Positions 17,595-25,200 of a DNA stretch of 64,000 bases are shown here, in pieces (the first letter of the stretch is position 1; every line of letters starts with the position of its first letter). Source of the DNA: JBBRCE01 sp038205115 (GTDB lineage Bacteria; Planctomycetota; Planctomycetia; Pirellulales; JBBRCE01). A program made the translations under genes and the position numbers. Below the pieces are notes generated by a model. It did no database searches and was not told the DNA's origin. It saw nothing but the letters and a program-made list of their open reading frames with translations. The stretch lies in contig JBBRCE010000003.1 of the NCBI GenBank assembly GCA_038205115.1, positions 109,121-173,120 of the forward strand, in the 5' to 3' direction.

Positions 17595-18653
17595 ATGACG
17601 CCCATGTTCTTGTCCGCCGTTCAGACGCCGCGCACCGATCCGACGTCAATTTTTGAGCTGATTCGCGGCAACTATGGCACGGAGCTGCTGGCCGCCGGGG
17701 TTTGCCACTTTGGCATCATTCAGAAATTGGCCCAGCAACCGCGGACGTTGGCCGAGTTATCGGCGGCGCTCAAATTGGAACTTCGCCCTGCGACGGTGCT
17801 GGTGACCGCATTGCGGGCGATGCAGTTCTTGGTCAGTGACGATCACGGTCGACTACACCCAACCGACTTGGCGCGCGAGCATCTATCGCCGGGCGAAACG
17901 TTTGACGTCAGCGATTATTTGGGACTCGCCGCCGGAAGTCCGGGCGTACGCGAGATGATCGCCCGTCTGACTAGCAACCGACCGGCCGGAGCCGACCAAG
18001 AGCAGGGCGCCGCATTTATTTTCCGCGCCGGCGAAAGCTCGGCCATGGAACGCGAGGCGTCGGCGCGGCATCTCACTTTGGCGCTGGCCGGACGCGCCAA
18101 GAATGTGGCACCGCACCTAGCCGCGCAGGCAAGACTGGCCGGCAGTCGGCAATTGCTAGATGTCGGCGGTGGCACGGGCATTTATAGCATTGCCTGCTTA
18201 CAGCGTTATCCCGGCATGCGGGCTGTGATTTGGGATCGGCCGGAAGTGCTCAAAGTGGCGGAGGAATTTGCTGCCAGTTATGGTGTGAGCGACCGTTTGG
18301 AGTGCGTGCCCGGCGATATGTTTACCGATCCGCACCCGGCCGATTGCGATTGCATTTTGCTTTCGAACATCCTGCACGACTGGGATGTGCTCGAGTGCCA
18401 GCAACTGATTGCTCGCTGCGCGGCGACCTTGCCAGTGGGCGGCAAGCTCCTGATTCACGACGTGTTTCTGAACGACGCACTGGATGGTCCGCTGGCCATC
18501 GCGCTCTATTCCGCCGCACTGTTCACGCTGACTGAAGGCCGTGCCTACAGCGCCGGCGAATATCGCGGTTGGCTGCAGGCTGCCGGTTTCCGCGTGGGCG
18601 AAACCTACCCGACGTTGATACATTGCGGGTTGTTGGTTGGCGAAAAGATTTAG
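17595..18653 (+). CDS. O-methyltransferase-type (family 2) SAM-dependent methyltransferase
   Basis: About 352 residues. The N-terminal winged-helix dimerisation-like part (AAGVCHFGIIQKLAQQPRTLAELSAALKL) precedes a Rossmann methyltransferase fold with motif I LLDVGGGTGIYSIACLQRYP, then VIWDRPEVLKVAEEF, DCDCILLSNILHDWDV (acceptor-activating His-Asp area) and LLIHDVFLNDALDG. This is the layout of plant caffeate-type and bacterial polyketide O-methyltransferases (hydroxyindole-type). It starts at ATG 17595 or 17604. The next gene is 58 bases on, in the same direction, but a shared pathway is not proven. Confidence 0.82.
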   Translation: MTPMFLSAVQTPRTDPTSIFELIRGNYGTELLAAGVCHFGIIQKLAQQPRTLAELSAALKLELRPATVLVTALRAMQFLVSDDHGRLHPTDLAREHLSPGETFDVSDYLGLAAGSPGVREMIARLTSNRPAGADQEQGAAFIFRAGESSAMEREASARHLTLALAGRAKNVAPHLAAQARLAGSRQLLDVGGGTGIYSIACLQRYPGMRAVIWDRPEVLKVAEEFAASYGVSDRLECVPGDMFTDPHPADCDCILLSNILHDWDVLECQQLIARCAATLPVGGKLLIHDVFLNDALDGPLAIALYSAALFTLTEGRAYSAGEYRGWLQAAGFRVGETYPTLIHCGLLVGEKI

Positions 18654-18711
18654 CTACGCCGGAACTGCCGCATGACGGTTTTTTGGATTTTCGAAACCCA
18701 CAGGGTCGGTC

Positions 18712-19899
18712 ATGTCGCAGACGCTGGAAGCCGAACGATTGGGCGAATTTGTCGCGTCGCAATTTGCGCTGCGACACGCGCTGTCGGCCGCTTACATCGC
18801 GCGGCACAGTTTGCCGCTGGCGACGGTCAGTCAAAAAATGGCAAACCGCTTTCAGCGCGGCGGCCGACTGTTGGCCGCGGGCGTGGGCGCTTGTGTCACC
18901 GATGCGCAGCATGTTTCGGTTGAGTTCGTCCATCCCGTGATCGTCGGCAAACGGGCGCTGCCGGCGCTGGATGTTTCCGTCGCTCCGCAGGCCATGCTCA
19001 ATTCGCTTGCGCGCCCGGAAGACATGGTGCTGACGTTCGCTCCGCCCTGCGGTTCGGCCATGCTGGATCAACTCGTGGAACCACTGCGTCAGCGTGGCGC
19101 GTTGGTATTACAGTGGCCCGGAAGTCTCGGGCCGTTTGCGTTGCCGCCAGCGACCGACGACGAGTTCATTCATCAAGAGTTGACGGAAGTCATGTACCAC
19201 ACGCTGTGGGAAACAGTGCATGTCTTCTTCGAACAGCAAGGTCGCGGCGAGGACGTTGGCGCGGCGGCGTTTCTCTACCCGTTTTTGGGCGCAGGCGAAA
19301 CAGCTGCGCCGGCCACGTTGGCCGACGTGGCGGCTTCGATTCGGCAAAAAGCCAGCGACGACGATCTGCTACGAACGACATTTGCGGCCGCGCAGACGCC
19401 AACATTCGTGGCCGCTACGCTGGCCGTTCAGCAGCGCATTCGCCAAGGCGGCACGTTGATCGCGTTTGGCAATGGGGGTTCGGCCACCGACGCCAACGAC
19501 TTCGTTTTGGATTGCGTGGCACCGCCAGCAGACATCAAGCCGATTCCGGCGATTTCGCTGGCACTCGAGCCGGCCAATATTAGCGCCATCGCCAACGATG
19601 TAGGCGTGGAACTGATGTTTTCGCGTCAAATGATTGCCAATGGCCGATCGCAGGACGTGGCAATTGCATTTTCGACCAGCGGCACTTCCAAAAACCTCTG
19701 CGCAACGCTCCGCGAGGCGCGGCGCCGGGGAATGCTGACCCTAGCGCTGTTGGGGGGAGATGGCGGCGACATCGGCCGCGAGCGCCTGGCCGATTTCGCG
19801 TTGGTTGTGCCGTCGGACTACATTCCGCGGATTCAAGAAGTGCAGGCGTCCATCTATCACATCCTGCGTTTATCGCTGGCGCGGCTCGGTGCCGGGTAG
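18712..19899 (+). CDS. Tandem SIS-domain protein, phosphoheptose-isomerase (GmhA)-like
   Basis: A 395-residue protein with two SIS (sugar isomerase) domains. The first, about residues 15-190, reads RLLAAGVGACVTDAQHVSVEFVH: it keeps the DAQH...E stretch of GmhA but has lost the GNGGSA phosphate loop. The second, about 215-390, reads IAFGNGGSATDANDFVLD and FSTSGTSKNL: it keeps the phosphate-binding loops but lacks the Gln-His and the catalytic Glu. The C-terminal motif IQEVQASIYHIL has Gln where GmhA has its catalytic His. The hypF gene follows after 6 bases, so the two are probably co-translated. GmhA-like genes are known in some hydrogenase maturation clusters. The actual substrate is unknown. 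Confidence 0.8.
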   Translation: MSQTLEAERLGEFVASQFALRHALSAAYIARHSLPLATVSQKMANRFQRGGRLLAAGVGACVTDAQHVSVEFVHPVIVGKRALPALDVSVAPQAMLNSLARPEDMVLTFAPPCGSAMLDQLVEPLRQRGALVLQWPGSLGPFALPPATDDEFIHQELTEVMYHTLWETVHVFFEQQGRGEDVGAAAFLYPFLGAGETAAPATLADVAASIRQKASDDDLLRTTFAAAQTPTFVAATLAVQQRIRQGGTLIAFGNGGSATDANDFVLDCVAPPADIKPIPAISLALEPANISAIANDVGVELMFSRQMIANGRSQDVAIAFSTSGTSKNLCATLREARRRGMLTLALLGGDGGDIGRERLADFALVVPSDYIPRIQEVQASIYHILRLSLARLGAG

Positions 19900-19905
19900 T
19901 CTCGC

Positions 19906-22182
19906 ATGGATCAGGAATCAACCAGCGTGACGCGAGTTGCCCGGCGCGTTTTGATTCGCGGCGTGGTTCAAGGCGTTGGCTTTCGACCGCTGGTCTTTCG
20001 CGCGGCCGCCAAATTCGATATCCGCGGTTGGGTATGCAACGGCGCGGCGGGCGTTGAAATTCACGCCGAAGGGCGACAGGCCGATCTTGAAGCGTTTCTG
20101 CAGCGCCTGCGCGAGCGACCTCCGCCTGCTGCCCGAATTGCGGAATTTGTCGTGAAGTCAACCCTATGTCGCGACTACCCGAATTTTCAGATTCTCGCCA
20201 GTCAAGCCGGCGCGGATCCCAGCGTGCGAATTTCGCCCGATCTTGCCGTGTGCGAACATTGTTTGCAAGAACTTCGCGATCCTGGCAACCGGCGCTTTGG
20301 CTATCCCTACATCAATTGCACGAACTGCGGTCCACGGTATTCGATCATTCGCGGGCTGCCATACGATCGTGCGCGGACCACGCTGGCGGACTGGACATTG
20401 TGCGCGCAGTGCCGCCAGGAATATTCCGACCCGCTCGATCGTCGCTATCATGCCCAACCGATCGGCTGCTTTGATTGCGGCCCAACTTACGAATTGCTGG
20501 TAGGCGCGCAACGAATCGGCGACGTGGCCGCAGCGCTGAAGCGAACGGCCGAGCTGCTCAACGCCGGCGCAATCGTGGCCATCAAAGGCATTGGCGGTTA
20601 TCACCTGGCTTGCGACGCCAGAAACGCCAGCGCCGTCAACTCGCTGCGGACGCGAAAGTTTCGCAAGGAAAAGCCATTTGCCGTGATGGTCCGCACGCTG
20701 GACGAGGCTCGCCGGATTGCCGCACTGACGCCGGCGCACATGGCGCTACTCGGCGGAGTCGGCCGGCCGATTGTACTGGCGCCGCGTCAGTTCGATCTAC
20801 CCGGCGTTGCCCCGGATAGCGATCACTTCGGCGTGATGTTACCGTACACGCCGCTGCATGAATTACTATTTGACGCCGGCGCTCCGACGGCATCGGTGTT
20901 GACTAGCGCGAATCGGTCGAACGAGCCAATTGCTTATCGCGACGACGATGCGCGGCAGCGATTAGCCGGAATTGCCGACGCGTTTTTGATCGGCCAACGT
21001 CCCATTGCGCGCCGCGTGGATGATGCCGTTGCGACGGTTCGCTTGGGCAAGCCTCTGGCCGTGCGTCGCGGTCGCGGCGATGCGCCCGGCGCCGTTTGCC
21101 AATTGCCCACCGAGCAGTCGATTCTGGCGCTCGGCTCCGATTTGAAAAATAGCCTGGCGTTGGTCGTACGCGGGCAGGTGTTTGTCAGTCAACAAATTGG
21201 CGACTTGGACGACGCTGAAGCCGAAACGGCGTTCAAGGAGACCGTGGATGATCTGCTGGCCATGTACGAACTCAGGCCCGAGCGGTTGGTGATTGCGCAT
21301 GATTTGCATCCGCAGTTTCGCTCGACGCGGTTCGCGCTAAGCTTGCCCTGCACGGCGCGGGTGGCCGTGCAGCATCACGAAGCACATCTCGCCAGCGTAC
21401 TGGCCGAACACGGGCTGTTCGAGCAAACAGTCGTTGGTGTCGCGTTCGATGGCACAGGCTACGGCCGTGACGGCGCGATCTGGGGCGGCGAGTTTTTCGT
21501 TGGCGGCCTGCCTAGCGGTTTCCAGCGCGCGGCCTGGCTACGGCCGGTGTTGATTCCCGGCGGCGACGCCGCGGCGCGCTTTCCGGTACAAGCGGCGGCC
21601 GGCTACCTGGCCGATTGCACGGACCTACCAGACCTGCACGCTGCGCCGTTCGATTTTCCGCCGCGCTTTGCCGCCGCTCTAAGTATGGTGCGACGCGAGG
21701 TGCGTTGTTTTCGAACGACTTCGATGGGCCGCTTGTTCGACGCAGTTGCCGCGCTGCTGGGCTTCACGCGCGAAGTGAGTTTCGAGGGGCAAGCGGCCAT
21801 CTGGCTCGAAAGCCAAGCGCGGAAGTCAGCGCCGCAGCAGCCCTACCCGTTGGAGAATCTCGATCATCGACCGCTCTTGCAGGCCGTAATCCGCGATCGA
21901 CTCAACGGCCGGCCGATCGCTGAAATTGCAGCCGCCGTTCACGCCGGTATCGGCCGCGCCACGGCCGCCACGGCGCAAAAGCTGTGTACGCAGCGGCGTC
22001 TCAAGCAGGTCGTGCTCTCCGGCGGAGTTTTTCAGAACGAAATCCTGTTCGCCGACGTTCACCGACAATTGACCGAACGCGGCCTGCAAGTTCTCAGTAA
22101 TTCGGTCGTCCCGGTCAACGACGGCGGAATTTCTCTAGGACAGGCCGCAATGGCCGGCTGCACTCCGTCCGCGCTGCCATGA
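19906..22182 (+). CDS. hypF: Carbamoyltransferase HypF, [NiFe]-hydrogenase maturation
   Basis: A 758-residue full-length HypF, which makes the carbamoyl group that HypE turns into the CN ligand of [NiFe] hydrogenase. Domain order: acylphosphatase-like (RRVLIRGVVQGVGFRPLVFR, residues 9-28), two zinc fingers (CEHC...CTNC and CAQC...CFDC), a YrdC-like domain (AIVAIKGIGGYHLACDA), then a Kae1-like domain (HHEAHLASVLAEHG, VGVAFDGTGYGRDGAIWGGEF). It ends VVLSGGVFQNEILFADVHRQL. No other hyp gene or hydrogenase subunit is in the window. It is preceded 6 bases upstream by the SIS gene. Confidence 0.95.
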   Translation: MDQESTSVTRVARRVLIRGVVQGVGFRPLVFRAAAKFDIRGWVCNGAAGVEIHAEGRQADLEAFLQRLRERPPPAARIAEFVVKSTLCRDYPNFQILASQAGADPSVRISPDLAVCEHCLQELRDPGNRRFGYPYINCTNCGPRYSIIRGLPYDRARTTLADWTLCAQCRQEYSDPLDRRYHAQPIGCFDCGPTYELLVGAQRIGDVAAALKRTAELLNAGAIVAIKGIGGYHLACDARNASAVNSLRTRKFRKEKPFAVMVRTLDEARRIAALTPAHMALLGGVGRPIVLAPRQFDLPGVAPDSDHFGVMLPYTPLHELLFDAGAPTASVLTSANRSNEPIAYRDDDARQRLAGIADAFLIGQRPIARRVDDAVATVRLGKPLAVRRGRGDAPGAVCQLPTEQSILALGSDLKNSLALVVRGQVFVSQQIGDLDDAEAETAFKETVDDLLAMYELRPERLVIAHDLHPQFRSTRFALSLPCTARVAVQHHEAHLASVLAEHGLFEQTVVGVAFDGTGYGRDGAIWGGEFFVGGLPSGFQRAAWLRPVLIPGGDAAARFPVQAAAGYLADCTDLPDLHAAPFDFPPRFAAALSMVRREVRCFRTTSMGRLFDAVAALLGFTREVSFEGQAAIWLESQARKSAPQQPYPLENLDHRPLLQAVIRDRLNGRPIAEIAAAVHAGIGRATAATAQKLCTQRRLKQVVLSGGVFQNEILFADVHRQLTERGLQVLSNSVVPVNDGGISLGQAAMAGCTPSALP

Positions 22183-22244
22183 CACGCGGTTGCGATGCCT
22201 GGCAGTTGCGGCGCGGAAGTATTGTGGATGATACGCGGAATGGA

Positions 22245-25200
22245 TTAGTGGTGATGCTTGAAGGCTGGATCGTCGGCATTTCCGTCGGCCATCAGGTATG
22301 CCAGCAGATCGAGAATTTGCTCTTTATCGAGCGTGTTCAACAAACCGGCCGGCATGATCGAAACCGGCGAAGTACGGCGAGAATCGATATTCTTCTTTTC
22401 GATTTTCTGCTCCTTGGCCGGAGTGCCCGCGAGGATCGTCAGCGATGTCGAATCCTCGGCCAGGATGATGCCTGTGCGGGATGTTCCGTCTTCGAGTTCC
22501 AAGATCGACTGTTTGAATTTGTCGTCAATGGTGCGTGAGGGCTCGAGCACTTCCAGCAGCACGGCTTTGGCGTCGCCTTTGTACTTTTTGACGGTATCGT
22601 CGACGTTTGGACCGACGGAGTTGTGCCCGCCGCCAGTCATGGTAATGCCGCCCGCGGCGTCGTCCTTGTTAAGTTTATGGCACTGTGCGCAGCCCAGCGT
22701 GGAAAACAATTGCTTGCCTTCAGCGTAGCTACGATGCTCGCCGACGCGCTTGAAATCGTCCGTGAAGTCGCTGTGCTTCCACTGGGTAATTTTGATTTCT
22801 TCTGGCGGGTGCTTGACCAAAAACTCTTTCAAGTTATTCGTAACGTAAAGCATTCCGCGCATGATGCGATGATGACCGGGGAACGAGCACAGGTAGGGAT
22901 ACGCGCCTTCTTCCGTGGGCGCCGTAAACTCCAGCACTTCTTCCTGGCCATGATCCACCAAGTGGCTGTGCCAGAGGATATCGGAGCTTTCCGGAATAAA
23001 GCCGACATCGAAGCCCTTGGCGCCCAGCGCAATTGCCTTGAGCCCCACGTCATCGGCCTTGCCAGGTTTGACCAGCAAGATGTTATGCGGCATGAAATCC
23101 TGATTTGCGAAAGTCAGCTTGACCTTCTTGCCGGGCGTGACGGTTAACTCCTTGACGTCGTACATCATCTTTTCCGGTACCGTGGCCACGCGGATCGTGG
23201 TGAGTTGCGGGGTGTTGGTCAGAATGCCCGACTTCTGAGTCAAATCCAGCGACTCGCCGGCAATCACGCCACCACGATAGGTTTTCTCGACATCGAGCCA
23301 GAAATGCTGTACGGTCTTGGCCGCGATCCGCGCGTGCGGCTCGGGGGATTTCAAGAGTTGGTCCAGCAGTTCGAAATTCTTGACGTTGTGCTGCTGAAAC
23401 AGCCACAGCGCCTCGAGCAGGTTATGCGCATCTTCTTTTTTATTCGGGTCGAACTTTTTAATCCATTCGCGCGTGGCAGCGATGACTTCGGTCGAATCGC
23501 GGCCGCTGAGCTCGATTCGCGTGCGATGGCGGATGCCGTCGATGGGCGACTTCAAATTCTCCAGCAGCGCCGGAATCGGCTGGCCGGCAATGGCCACCGG
23601 CTTCTGTAGCGGGCGGTCGGTGTAAACCATGCGATAGATGCGACCATGCGTGTGGTCGCGGTTGGGATCGCGAGCATTGTGCTGCATGTGGCCAATGATC
23701 ACGTTCTGCCAGTCGCTGAAATACAGCGAGCCGTCAGGCGCAAAAATGGCATCCGAGGGGCGGAAGTTTTTATCGCCGCTCATCAACAGGCCGCGCGATT
23801 TGTCTTCGGTCTTGGAGCCATCGGCATTTTCGACTTGCACCGTCAGGGGCTCGCCAGCCGGTTCGCCCCAGACCGCACCGGTCTCGGGATTGCGCTCAAG
23901 ATGGTAGTGCTTGATGCCCAAAAAGCCGATCACATTGCAGATCAGAAAGTCGCCTTGCATCGATTCCGGGAAGTTCGCGCTGCTGACAATTTCGCTGGAG
24001 GTCACGGGGCGAACTTCTTTTTTCAGGAGTTCGTGCATTTTGAAACCGTTACCCTCGGGGCGCACTTGATACGCGCGGCCGCCGGTGCCATCGGTGGCAT
24101 AATGGTAGCCCCAGTAATCGAAGGCAATGCCGTGCGGATTGGGCGAATTCGTGGCATGCATCGAGATCGTAAACCGGCGTGGGTCGAAGCGATACATGGC
24201 CGAAGCGGCCGCCTGCAGCGATGGTCCCCAGGGATGCTCGTAGTTGTGCTGCATGAAGACGCCGCTCTGCCAGTAGATGCCGCCATCCGGTCCATAAATC
24301 AAATTATTGGCGCCGTGGTGCGTGTCGGACGAGTCGAGTCCTTGCAGCATGACGATGCGGACATCAGCCACGCCGTCGCCCTTGGTATCCTTCAAAAACA
24401 AGAGTTCGGACTGACAGGTGACCAGCACGCCGCCATTCCAAAATTCGAAACCAAGCGGGTTCTGCACCTTGGCAAATTCGGTGACGCGGTCAGCCACGCC
24501 GTCGCCGTCGTCATCGTGGACAATCAGAATCGCGTCGGTGAGGGGCTGGTGCGGCTCCCACTTGGGATAGCTGGGCCAAGTGGCCACCCACAACCGGCCC
24601 TGCGTGTCGAATTGCATCTGTACTGGCTTGATGAGTTGCGGAAAACGCGCTTCATCGGCAAACAAATTCACCTTGAACCCCTTGGCCACCGCCATGCTTT
24701 TGAGGCCTTCCTCGCCGCTCATGTATTTCAGCGAGCCTTCTTTGACGGCGCTGGAACTCTTGCTGCCGCCGCCAACATTCGAGACGACCGGCACCGCCTT
24801 GGGCACGTTGCTGTCATCGATCGTCAGGTCGCGTCCGGCCGCCAGCGCCCACACGCGCTCGTCGCGATTAGCCGTCAAAACGTCCAGTGCCACCAGTTCG
24901 GGCTGCAGCACATCCGCGTTGGACTGATCGTTCGTGAATTTCAGGATCGAGCGACTACCCCAGACGTCGTTGCCGTCGGAAGCGCGGTAGCGATTCCACC
25001 AATGCAGGTCTTTGTCGAGCACGGCCTGCCGCAGTGTCGCCAGCGAAGTGGTCGCCGAACTGACGGCTTTTCCGAGCAGTTCTTTGGCAATCACTTCGGC
25101 CAGTTGGCGATCGCCATCTTCAGAAAGATGCACGCCGTTGATGGTCAGCGGCGTCTTGGCGGCTTTATAGAGCGCGAGCGTGGGATGAAACAGATCGACA

